Positions 1-7,584 of a stretch of 64,000 nt of DNA are shown here, one piece after another. A model generated the notes under the pieces. The model saw nothing but the letters and a program-made list of their open reading frames with translations, had not been told where the DNA came from and did no database searches. Origin of the DNA: a bacterium (GTDB lineage Bacteria > Orphanbacterota > Orphanbacteria > Orphanbacterales > Orphanbacteraceae); assembly GCA_025782575.1 (NCBI GenBank), contig JALGYY010000028.1, positions 1 through 64,000 of the forward strand, given 5' to 3'. A program made the translations under genes and the position numbers. Every line of letters begins with the position of its first letter. Position 1 is the first letter of the stretch.

Positions 1-350
1 GTATAATCAAGGGAGATCGATTGGCCGAAACGATTTACTTCGGCCTGCTGATCTAAGAGAGGGTGTCCTTTAGCTCTCAGGAGAAACTGTCCCATTTTGG
101 CTGACGACATACACGAACAGTATCGCCTTCGGTTTGTTAAAGTCAAAGGCGATCATTCTGCATCAAAGGAATCTTAAACGATTTGTCGTAGTTAACTACA
201 AGTGGAACCTAAGATAAGATTGAATCGCGTTCGGTTCTATTGGGCCCCGTCCGCCAGTATTGTTATGTGGTAGGTGTGTGCAAACAACGTGCCCACACCC
301 CGCAAAGTTGACAAGGTGCAGTTGGTCTATTTGCTGAGGATTGTCGCGGA
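1..350. other. Intergenic region at left edge, nothing recognised
   Basis: No reading frame here has recognisable protein character, and I see no RNA gene or strong promoter. It precedes the plus-strand nuclease gene at 351 and probably holds its promoter, but no good -35/-10 pair stands out. Confidence 0.4.
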
Positions 351-1496
351 ATGCTTCTCTCGAACCTGATTAAGATCTGGCCGCACAATACCGTGGAGCG
401 ACGGGAGGATTTCCTTTCAGAGTGCTTCGCCGAGCTCCTCAGGAACGACGATGAATTTCTCTCCAAATTCCTGAAACTGCTATCGCTTCCTTGTGATACC
501 AGCGAAGACAAGGATTGCCGAATCGACACACAACACAGCTTCAGGAGATCCAGATTCGATTTGTTTCTGGAATACTCGGTGAATAGACAGCCCACTACCG
601 TGGTTCTTGAGAATAAGATCGGTGCCGGGCTAGGAGAATACGAGGATGACGATGTTAGCGGGAGGAAAGTTGATCAGATACAAAAATATTTGAGCTACGG
701 TGAATTGCTTCATGGACTCCACGTGGTCCACATGGGAAAGTTCTTGCTATCGGATTCGGATGGCCGAGACTACGTGAGCAATAACAGACGATTTCATCAG
801 ATAGAATGGGGTCGGATTGCGAGAATGCTTCTCCGCTTTCCAGGCGACCCGGATACCAAGAGGGGTTATCTTCGGAAATCACTCTACAAGCTCTTGGAGG
901 CATTAGGTATGGGTGACCAGCAGTTCACACCAACGGAAATAGTCGGTGCTACCAGGTATTGGCAGTTCAAAATCAAAACACAGCGAATTCTGGGGGCTGC
1001 GAAAGACGCGCTTCCAGTGCGCGATCCATATGACTTCAGTAAGATCAATCAGAGGCAATGGTCCGATTACGAAGGACTTATGGGTTATTGGATGCAACTT
1101 CCACCCCAATCAGACATAAAGCTCTGCATGACTATCCGGTACAGCGAGAATACAGAAGAGCCGGACATCCCCGACCTTCAGTTTCATCTCGAGTCACAAC
1201 CCAGCGATAAATTTAACAAGTTTCTCCGGTCGGGAGACGTACTTGAAACAGTTGAAGCCATGAAACCCTACTGCGCGGCACATCATATTGTGGGGGGACA
1301 AGAACTTCACGCCAAGTGGAGAGTACTGAACTATCGGATGAGCATGAGATATGTACTCGGCGCAGACGACCAGGATCAGGAGATCATCAATTTCTATTCC
1401 GGGCTATACGCGGAGCTGGACAAGCATGGGCTTTGGGATCGAATACTGGCGCACGAAGAGGAAGGGAGCGTGGATGTAGCCAGTGGGGCGGATTGA
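351..1496 (+). CDS. PD-(D/E)XK nuclease family protein
   Basis: A 381-aa protein with the core signature of PD-(D/E)XK nucleases. D70 sits in the strand R-F-D-L-F-L-E, E87-N-K89 in V-V-L-E-N-K-I, and the helix motif Q-I-Q-K-Y-L-S-Y is at 109-116. This is the architecture of the group often annotated as PDDEXK_20-like or 'PD-(D/E)XK nuclease superfamily', common in bacterial defence islands. The ATG at 351 has only a weak upstream GAGGA. It stands alone on the plus strand and converges with the HEPN-motif gene ending at 1538. Fold and catalytic residues are visible in the sequence. Cleavage of DNA is known for the superfamily, while a role in phage defence is inferred from the neighbours. The C-terminal half has no motif I recognise. 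Confidence 0.75.
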   Translation: MLLSNLIKIWPHNTVERREDFLSECFAELLRNDDEFLSKFLKLLSLPCDTSEDKDCRIDTQHSFRRSRFDLFLEYSVNRQPTTVVLENKIGAGLGEYEDDDVSGRKVDQIQKYLSYGELLHGLHVVHMGKFLLSDSDGRDYVSNNRRFHQIEWGRIARMLLRFPGDPDTKRGYLRKSLYKLLEALGMGDQQFTPTEIVGATRYWQFKIKTQRILGAAKDALPVRDPYDFSKINQRQWSDYEGLMGYWMQLPPQSDIKLCMTIRYSENTEEPDIPDLQFHLESQPSDKFNKFLRSGDVLETVEAMKPYCAAHHIVGGQELHAKWRVLNYRMSMRYVLGADDQDQEIINFYSGLYAELDKHGLWDRILAHEEEGSVDVASGAD

Positions 1497-1537
1497 TTTT
1501 GGGCAATGTCAATAACGACTAGCGGAATCTCCCTGAT

Positions 1538-2716
1538 TCAATCCGAGGCAATTTGAAGAGCGACCATGAGCTCGACCAGTTTCCCAAAGCACTGAGGGCT
1601 ACGGTCGCCTATGAGATATTCCTCGATTTCCAGAAGGCTAGAGTGCTTGATCTGTTTCGGTGGATGAGCTGCGGCATTTCGGATAGTTCTTAAACGCTTC
1701 AGCCAGGTCAGGTTTTGGTACACATCCGTAATCCTGCGATTGAAGCAACTCCCCATTGCGGCTTTTTGGAACCCTTGGTCTTCCAGGATCCCGATAGCTT
1801 TGCCTAGGGAGAGTCTTGAGTTCTTGAGATAAGAGTGGATCGCCTCCGCCATAAGAGATGTTTCCCTCGATGGACCTTGTATTGCCTCAATGATTCCAGT
1901 GCAAAGAACTCGTTCAAGCGCACGGGTGTACTGGATGATGGCGCCGCTGCATTCTGGGTTTTTTGCGGTCCCTTTCTCGTGAAGATATTGGAGGTGTTGT
2001 GAGTGCATCCAGCCGTAGGCCAGGAAGAGCCTAGAGTTGTAGTCATGCTCAAGTCGCTTCCACGTTTCAGCGAGATTCTCGCTAGATTGGAGGAGCTGCA
2101 TAGCCGACTTGACGCCTACGGGGAACACCGTCTCTTCAAGCTGGGCAAAAGCAGACAGGCCCAATTTCGATAGAGGCTCTCTATCGTCGAATAACTCGCT
2201 TGCATCTACACTATCAATCCAATCGGGCAGCATTTGACGATCGGACCGGTATGGATCAAAGCCAAGCTTATCCATCAGGTATTTATTTGTCTCTACGGGA
2301 TCGTGTGAAACGACTCGGATATCATCAATCTTAAGCCAGAAACCCCGCTGCTTAATGTGCTCTTTGTAATAACCGGGTACCCTGCTTTGATCGGTGGCTT
2401 GGCGCAGGGCGTCTTCGGATATTGCCCCTGTGATACGGATCGCGTGGATGGAGCTGAAATCGGTGACGAATCCGAGAAGATATTTGTTCAGTTCTCCCTC
2501 AGAGTTGGAATCTAAATATCTGGAGATTCGGCGCCACATTTGCTTGAGATGAGCCTGTTGAGCATCCGTCCCACTCTTAATGATCTTGCCCCAATAGACG
2601 TAGGGATCTTGAGCGCCGTTTTCATAGCACTGTTTCAATATCTCAACATGTTCCCTTATCGTTGCAGGGAGGAAGAAGGGGTTCCAGGCTAGTAGGATGG
2701 CGGGTATATTGCTCAC
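1538..2716 (-). CDS. Uncharacterised protein with C-terminal HEPN-type RNxxxH motif (copy A)
   Basis: A 392-aa protein of unknown function. The N-terminal third has conserved W-N-P, D-P-x-V-x-W, T-D-F, V-P-G-Y-Y and D-I-R-V-V blocks. The C-terminal region is helical and ends with I-R-N-A-A-A-H-P (encoded around 1663-1680), which fits the R-x4-6-H signature of HEPN ribonuclease domains. A clear paralogue lies at 15231-16441, downstream of the Zorya genes, and shares all these blocks. The GTG start overlaps the stop of the upstream RlmJ-like gene by 4 bases (GTGA), so the two are probably translationally coupled. HEPN proteins are frequent toxic RNases in toxin-antitoxin and defence systems; RNase activity here is an inference. 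The N-terminal domain could be PUA- or ASCH-like, but I cannot show that. Confidence 0.6.
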   Translation of the reverse strand: MSNIPAILLAWNPFFLPATIREHVEILKQCYENGAQDPYVYWGKIIKSGTDAQQAHLKQMWRRISRYLDSNSEGELNKYLLGFVTDFSSIHAIRITGAISEDALRQATDQSRVPGYYKEHIKQRGFWLKIDDIRVVSHDPVETNKYLMDKLGFDPYRSDRQMLPDWIDSVDASELFDDREPLSKLGLSAFAQLEETVFPVGVKSAMQLLQSSENLAETWKRLEHDYNSRLFLAYGWMHSQHLQYLHEKGTAKNPECSGAIIQYTRALERVLCTGIIEAIQGPSRETSLMAEAIHSYLKNSRLSLGKAIGILEDQGFQKAAMGSCFNRRITDVYQNLTWLKRLRTIRNAAAHPPKQIKHSSLLEIEEYLIGDRSPQCFGKLVELMVALQIASD

Positions 2717-3648
2717 TTCTGTTCAGTCCCATCGGAAAGGTCGATCGCCAGATTCACCATCGAATCTTCTTTGCGTAAGACGTTCTCAAGTGCCTTCGTG
2801 TATGCAGATAGTGCGCGCTTCAATGGCGATCCCATGTTTGAAATCACCCGGGGGGGCATGCATATGACCACCTCTGCTCCGTAGGTCGATTCTCCCAGAA
2901 TCCCGGTTCCAGAGAGTGGGGGGCAGTATATTGACCACACGTGCTGCAACAGCGCATTTCGCTGGTCTCGATATGTTTGGATTGCTTCAGTATTGTTTGG
3001 GTCGAGCAAGATGAAGAGAACTACAATGCAATTCGAAGCTACATCTCTTATATCCGGGAACACATCTGGTGGGTGATCGGGGAGGAAATCCGCAAAGGGA
3101 TCGATCAAGACGAGGCTGTCAGGTGTGGAGCATTTCAGGAGCGAGTATCCATCGCCTCGGTCGTAGTTTGGCAACTCGATCGGCTGGAGTCCGCACTGCA
3201 CTAGATTTTCCAGGCGATCAGAATTCCGATCCCCTACGTAGACCTCGATAGTAGAATTGAGCTTTTCGCCAACAGCTCTAGCAATGTGACCGCTGCCGAG
3301 ATATCGGTTTTCGATATCGGATTGAGCATCTTGAATCGTGAATCCGTTCAGCGCCTTAACTCGCTGAACGACACGATGGTGTGGAGGGTCCTGCCACGGA
3401 ACACCTCCAAATGGGTCGTAAAAAGAAGGAGTTCCCGGGCCGCTCCTGACCCAGCACGCGAGAATCTCGGAGATGACACCGTGCTTCAGTAGATCCCCGG
3501 CGTTGCCCATGTCGTATGGCAGGGGAGAATTCACTGCATTCCTCCTTGAGGGGTACAGTAAGCCTCTGGGGGCGATCCGCCTAGAAGAAAATTCAGTCAG
3601 CGTGGTTGGGTTGACCGATTGGCGATCGCCCCCGATCCCTAGTTGCAT
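2713..3648 (-). CDS. RlmJ-like methyltransferase-fold protein
   Basis: Resembles the RlmJ/three-Cys-motif-partner group of SAM-dependent methyltransferase folds. The motif G-N-A-G-D-L-L-K-H-G matches the RlmJ 'GNxxDVLKH' block, F-Y-D-P-F-G-G resembles the Y-D-x-x-A-G-x-G block, R-Y-L-G-S-G the Y-P-G-S-P block, and V-L-I-D-P-F-A-D the catalytic-site V-L-I-D-P-P block. The catalytic NPPY/DPPY-type motif has therefore become DPFAD, so methylation is uncertain. The reading frame stays open to a TTG at 3687. I prefer the ATG at 3648, but conserved sequence begins only near the ATG at 3510. It overlaps the following HEPN-motif gene by 4 bases. A modified 'immunity' or sensor role beside a putative RNase is inferred, not shown. 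Confidence 0.5.
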   Translation of the reverse strand: MQLGIGGDRQSVNPTTLTEFSSRRIAPRGLLYPSRRNAVNSPLPYDMGNAGDLLKHGVISEILACWVRSGPGTPSFYDPFGGVPWQDPPHHRVVQRVKALNGFTIQDAQSDIENRYLGSGHIARAVGEKLNSTIEVYVGDRNSDRLENLVQCGLQPIELPNYDRGDGYSLLKCSTPDSLVLIDPFADFLPDHPPDVFPDIRDVASNCIVVLFILLDPNNTEAIQTYRDQRNALLQHVWSIYCPPLSGTGILGESTYGAEVVICMPPRVISNMGSPLKRALSAYTKALENVLRKEDSMVNLAIDLSDGTEQK

Positions 3649-3879
3649 TCCTGTATAGCTTCTTGGCACCGGATCAAAAGCACACAAATCCTACAAAGAT
3701 ATGTTTCGGCTAGAATTTCCCTTTGAGAGACATGGGAATCGTCCTTTGGCTTCAATGGCGAGATTCGGCCCCGCGTACTTCGATTCTATTCCATCTTCGG
3801 ATCGGGTACGGACGTCAGCAGTGGCTTCGTGACACCCTTTTTTGCTGAGTAGTATCTGAACGCGCTCGACACGATATAG

Positions 3880-4512
3880 TTACGATTTATTCGGGGGCAT
3901 CCCCTTGGGGAGCTGGTGCATGAGATCGCGATAAGTCATCTCGATGTCTTGGTAAAATATCTCAAGCGAAACCTCGCCACGGTCAACCGATCGCATGACC
4001 TCTGGATGAATCGTCTCAGCTAACCAACGATTCCAGGTCTCTGTGAAGCGAACAAGCTCGGGGAAGTGCGTGCGTGTTAATTCCGTCGCCAAATGGCCTT
4101 TTTGGTGAAAAAGGTCCAGCATCCTTTTGTAGGCCGGCAAGAGACGCTCCTCGAAAAGCTTACTATTAAACTCACGCTCTCCTGAGAATAGCTTCTCATC
4201 TGAACCGGTTATCCGACCACGATCCTTTACCTGCTGAGCAACATACTCGCCATGCTTCCGCATGACCTCCTCACGGAGTTCGCTGAGAGTGAGGATTTCC
4301 ATTCGTAAGTGGTACATCGGGGAGTAGAATTCCTCGAGGCGCTTGAGAAGAAAACGATACTGCCGCTCTTCCCTGGATTGATCTCTCATGTGCGAGGCCG
4401 AGAGATCTGCCAGCTTTTTGTCAAAGTAGAACTTGAAGAGCAGCGATACTAAGCCGGCCGTGCCGAGTACTTGAACAATGATAGTCAGGGTGGTTGTGAG
4501 CCAGATAGACAT
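3880..4512 (-). CDS. Membrane-anchored coiled-coil protein, unknown function
   Basis: About 210 aa. The frame opens at 4545, but the ATG at 4512 has a GGAG five bases upstream and is the better start. Residues roughly 3-27 form one hydrophobic helix (W-L-T-T-T-L-T-I-I-V-Q-V-L-G), followed by K-F-Y-F-D-K-K, so the charged remainder is probably cytoplasmic. The rest is highly charged and helical, with stretches likely to form coiled coil (E-E-R-Q-Y-R-F-L-L-K-R-L-E-E-F-Y). Small one-TM proteins of this kind are common in defence islands as hypothetical proteins. No enzymatic motif is visible. It is separated by about 330 bases from the HNH gene upstream and about 230 bases from the RlmJ-like gene downstream, so it may be transcribed alone. 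Confidence 0.5.
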   Translation of the reverse strand: MSIWLTTTLTIIVQVLGTAGLVSLLFKFYFDKKLADLSASHMRDQSREERQYRFLLKRLEEFYSPMYHLRMEILTLSELREEVMRKHGEYVAQQVKDRGRITGSDEKLFSGEREFNSKLFEERLLPAYKRMLDLFHQKGHLATELTRTHFPELVRFTETWNRWLAETIHPEVMRSVDRGEVSLEIFYQDIEMTYRDLMHQLPKGMPPNKS

Positions 4513-4846
4513 GCCAACTCCGTATGCGTTTCTTCTCCCCGACACTATACACGATCAGAGGGTGGGGTTTGCCCGGATGCCTCCCCTTTTGAACAATTGT
4601 TTCAAAAAATTGTGTGGCTACTGATGACTCAGTACAAAATGGTCGTGTCTTGGGAGTTCGAGATGACTGTTTGCCCCAACTGCTTGCTGCCTAGTGGGAG
4701 CCGAATACCACAAATTGCAGCCCGTGGGGGATGATGCCTGACTCACCTACCCAGCCCGTAGTGGAAAGGCCCTGCTTAGCTGTAGCCGGATATGGCGAAC
4801 GGAATGGATGGGTACCAGGGGGGAGCGCGGGGAGTAATCCGCAGCC
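4513..4846. other. Intergenic gap between HNH and membrane-protein genes
   Basis: About 330 bases with no supported gene. It probably carries the promoter for the minus-strand gene starting at 4512 and the end of the HNH transcript. I see no clear terminator hairpin, repeat or strong sigma-70 promoter. Confidence 0.35.
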
Positions 4847-5776
4847 CTACCCCACCCGATATCTCCGAAACCGGTCATATCGCTCGGCGAGCCTTTCAGG
4901 ATCCGGCCACTCTTCCCGGTGCCTCGGCTTTACGATTTCACGGCCGTGGCAATCCTGAATGCCGTGCACGAGCATTGGCCCGTCCTTCTCCTTGAGTACG
5001 TCGGTGCGTACCTCGATGCTGTAGTCGGGTCGAATCCCAAGCACACAGCTATCGAAAGCAGCATGGTGGAGTTTGCAAAGGGCGAGGCCGTTGGTGACAA
5101 TGGGCTGCCCGGAAGGATGTTTGTCCTCGATGATGTGGGCAGCGTCCAGCAGCTCTTCGTGGCGGAGACGACAGACAGCGCATGACTTTCGATAGGCGCG
5201 CATCACCCGCTCTCTAAATGAGCGCTGGTGAAGGCGCCGCTGGAAAGTGGTCGTGATGTAGCGCCGGCGCTCGAAAGCACCTTCGCCGACATGTGCCTCG
5301 GCGGGCTCGGAGAGAACGCCAGGATCGTCGACCTGGACCTTGAAGGTGAGACTTGCTGGATCGTCCCCGACAACGAAGACCGGCCACTCCGCGACGTAGT
5401 TGCCAGGGGAGAGCCCATAGAAATATATCAAAGGAGTTTTCCGTTTCAATGCCTCACGTAACCCCACATTCTCGTGATGTCGCGGATCCTCGCCCCTGTA
5501 CTTGTACTCGATGATCCCGTCGCGCCCGATTCTGTCCTCGTAGGGGGCTTGCTTTCCGGGTTTCGGCGGTGCCGTCGTAATGCTAAGCGGAATCTCTGGC
5601 AGGATTCTGGGCTTGAATATCCCCTGAGGCCCCATGAGTTTGATATGCTCGTCGCCGAAGGGGAAGCCTTGCCTAAGAACAGAGGAGGGCAGGACGTCAC
5701 CATGAATGTCCCTCTGCACACCGAGCCAGTCGAAGGCTGCTTGGCGGACTTTGAAATCGAGGGAGTCGTAAGTCAT
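4847..5776 (-). CDS. HNH restriction endonuclease (COG3440-like)
   Basis: About 309 aa from the ATG at 5776 (AAGG upstream; the frame itself opens at 5827). The C-terminal half has the HNH core: C-A-V-C-R, L-D-A-A-H-I-I, N-G-L-A-L-C-K-L-H-H-A-A-F-D. The D-A-A-H, N-G and C-x-x-H-H elements match the bba-metal nuclease site, with zinc-like C-x2-C. The N-terminal half contains F-D-W-L-G-V-Q, P-Q-G-I-F-K-P and I-E-Y-K-Y-R-G-E-D-P blocks typical of the predicted restriction endonucleases of COG3440, where this region reads the DNA. It starts about 10 bases after the end of the 202-aa gene, so it is probably in one operon with that gene and the PD-(D/E)XK gene. Specificity for a modified base is possible for this family but cannot be read from the sequence. 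Confidence 0.8.
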   Translation of the reverse strand: MTYDSLDFKVRQAAFDWLGVQRDIHGDVLPSSVLRQGFPFGDEHIKLMGPQGIFKPRILPEIPLSITTAPPKPGKQAPYEDRIGRDGIIEYKYRGEDPRHHENVGLREALKRKTPLIYFYGLSPGNYVAEWPVFVVGDDPASLTFKVQVDDPGVLSEPAEAHVGEGAFERRRYITTTFQRRLHQRSFRERVMRAYRKSCAVCRLRHEELLDAAHIIEDKHPSGQPIVTNGLALCKLHHAAFDSCVLGIRPDYSIEVRTDVLKEKDGPMLVHGIQDCHGREIVKPRHREEWPDPERLAERYDRFRRYRVG

Positions 5777-5786
5777 CAGATTCGCC

Positions 5787-6395
5787 TTACCCGAGCTTCG
5801 GATTGGCCTTTCGCAATTTCTCCACATACTTCACCAGTGGCAATATCATCTCGACGACGTACTTCACCAGCATCTCGTCATCCTCAAGAATACGCAGAGG
5901 GAGGGGCGAGTCCAGGCTTTGATAGAGAATAGCTCCAGCGTATTCGCGAGGGTCTTCCGCATACTCAAGGTTCTCGGTCAGGGAGTCGGGTTTTTCGCAT
6001 ATTTCTCGAAGCGCCTTACACCATTTCTGTCTTTTGGGAAATCTCTTTCGGCGATCGTATTCGGAAACGAGAGCGATCCAGGATCGGTAGTCCCGGTCAG
6101 CAGTCAGGAGCTGACTTGCCTCCAGTCCTCCGAACTCAATATAAGCTTGGTCGGGCAACCTACCCGCGACTATCCAGCTTTTGGGCCGGGCATGGATATA
6201 AATCCCTTCATCGGAGACATCAACCAGTTTAACTTCCCAATCCCTTGGAAAACTTCGAGATTCCCGTAAGGCAAGCTGAATGCGCGGTGCCAGACTCGCA
6301 AGGTATCGGTTAATCTCTTCTTCAACGAGCTGCATTTCTTCATATGTGCGCCAGTGGTTAACGAGATAGGATTCTACTTCTGAGATCTGCTTCAT
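5787..6395 (-). CDS. Hypothetical protein between two nuclease genes
   Basis: 202 aa, ATG at 6395 with AAGGA eight bases upstream. I do not recognise a family. The sequence is helical at both ends, with a central strand-rich segment (W-E-V-K-L-V-D-V-S-D-E-G-I-Y-I-H-A-R-P-K-S-W) and a tail of hydrophobic and charged helices. No signal peptide, transmembrane segment or metal motif is visible. It lies between the PD-(D/E)XK gene (13-base gap) and the HNH gene (about 10-base gap), which makes a three-gene operon likely. The central region resembles segments seen in other defence-island hypothetical proteins paired with PD-(D/E)XK nucleases, but that is only an impression. Confidence 0.55.
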   Translation of the reverse strand: MKQISEVESYLVNHWRTYEEMQLVEEEINRYLASLAPRIQLALRESRSFPRDWEVKLVDVSDEGIYIHARPKSWIVAGRLPDQAYIEFGGLEASQLLTADRDYRSWIALVSEYDRRKRFPKRQKWCKALREICEKPDSLTENLEYAEDPREYAGAILYQSLDSPLPLRILEDDEMLVKYVVEMILPLVKYVEKLRKANPKLG

Positions 6396-6408
6396 TCCAA
6401 AATCCTTT

Positions 6409-7188
6409 TCATTGTCGGGCTATAATATTCTGAATCGTACCGATATAGTCGCGAACAAGTCGGCGGATGAATTTTGAGCTACACCTGTCGGACATGGCAG
6501 TAGCCCAAAGATGAGCTACAAGGTTGGGATAGCTCAAAGCAACAAACCTGGCCTCTGTCAGAGTATCGCTGTCCGGCAGAGTCTCGGGAAGACGACCATC
6601 GGGAGTGAGGAACACGAGGACACGTCCTTCGGGCGGCACGTTCCATCGCCCCGGGCGTGACCAGTGGGATAGAGAGGCGTATTCCCGGGACAGTTGTTGG
6701 TGGCCCTCTCCCGCGTCGATCTTGTTTTCAATATAGATCGCGAACCGATTCTGGGAGTGGATGGAAATGTCGATTCGGTCCGGGCGCTCTCGCCAGACTT
6801 CATAGGGCTCTTCAGTAAATTGTTGGGGCATGTCTATGGCTTGCAGGAAGGATTGAAGGAAAATGGAGCCCTGAAGGTGCGTCTCTTCTCCGTCCATCAA
6901 CCAGGCAAGGAATCGACTGTGCCGCACCTCATCTGGACCCAGTCTGAGGATATTAAATATGTTCGCAAAGGGAGCCTCCGCCCTGTGGCGATCGATGTAA
7001 TCGGTTTGAAGGTCTGAAAACTTTCTCGTAAATTCCGTAACGTCTTCAAGAACCGGCGGTCTTCTGCGATCGGGTAGGTTCTTTTTGAATTGCTCAAAGC
7101 TCGCTGGGTCAATTACTCGGAGCAATACAGGGTTGATGCTCGGCCACGCCCGGACGCACGAGCGGATTCTTGGGAGGTTCGGCTTCAT
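6409..7188 (-). CDS. PD-(D/E)XK nuclease (PDDEXK_20-like)
   Basis: 259 aa from the ATG at 7188, which has GGGAG eight bases upstream (the frame opens at 7266). The N-terminal block N-I-F-N-I-L-R-L-G-P-D-E-V-R-H-S-R-F-L-A, followed by W-L-M-D, is the typical lead of the PDDEXK_20 group. The catalytic core is D140 (R-I-D-I-S-I), E154-N-K156 (I-Y-I-E-N-K-I-D) and Q-Q-L-S-R-E-Y at 164-170. It is the first gene of a minus-strand run with the 202-aa protein and the HNH nuclease. It is not closely similar to the PD-(D/E)XK gene at 351-1496, although both share the E-N-K-I-x-A-G core. A nuclease role in defence is inferred from family and context. Confidence 0.75.
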   Translation of the reverse strand: MKPNLPRIRSCVRAWPSINPVLLRVIDPASFEQFKKNLPDRRRPPVLEDVTEFTRKFSDLQTDYIDRHRAEAPFANIFNILRLGPDEVRHSRFLAWLMDGEETHLQGSIFLQSFLQAIDMPQQFTEEPYEVWRERPDRIDISIHSQNRFAIYIENKIDAGEGHQQLSREYASLSHWSRPGRWNVPPEGRVLVFLTPDGRLPETLPDSDTLTEARFVALSYPNLVAHLWATAMSDRCSSKFIRRLVRDYIGTIQNIIARQ

Positions 7189-7584
7189 GTAGTGGCTCCC
7201 TTCGTCTGGCGCGTTAGTAGAGCTTGCAGTGCGCCAAGAATACAAGACCGGCCGGGCTTTGCCCATCGCCCAATGAGTGCGGTCACAGTTAGGCCAGCCT
7301 ATTTGTATAAATCCAATAATACTGCACTAGTTTCTGTCTCGCTTACCAACAAGCACCAGCGAGCGCCTATATGAGCAACGATCCTTGTCCGATCGAGGTT
7401 TCTCCGCTAAACTGTTTCCTACCCCGGCTACTGCCGCATGTTCCTCCACCAGTTGAGGATTTATCTTGTCAAAACCTGCAACGAACTGTATCAAGCCCCA
7501 GCCAAGTCTACTTTCTTCTTGCCTCTCCAGCTCGGAGGCGACCATCCGTTGCGATAATCTCCTGACCACGGGACAAGTCGATTA
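7189..7584. promoter_or_regulatory. Divergent promoter region between nuclease operon and Zorya operon
   Basis: About 396 bases without a gene, between the minus-strand start at 7188 and zorA at 7585. A plausible but weak plus-strand promoter is TTGTCA at 7466-7471, 17 bases, TATCAA at 7489-7494, giving a leader of roughly 90 bases to zorA. The minus-strand promoter was not identified. Confidence 0.3.
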
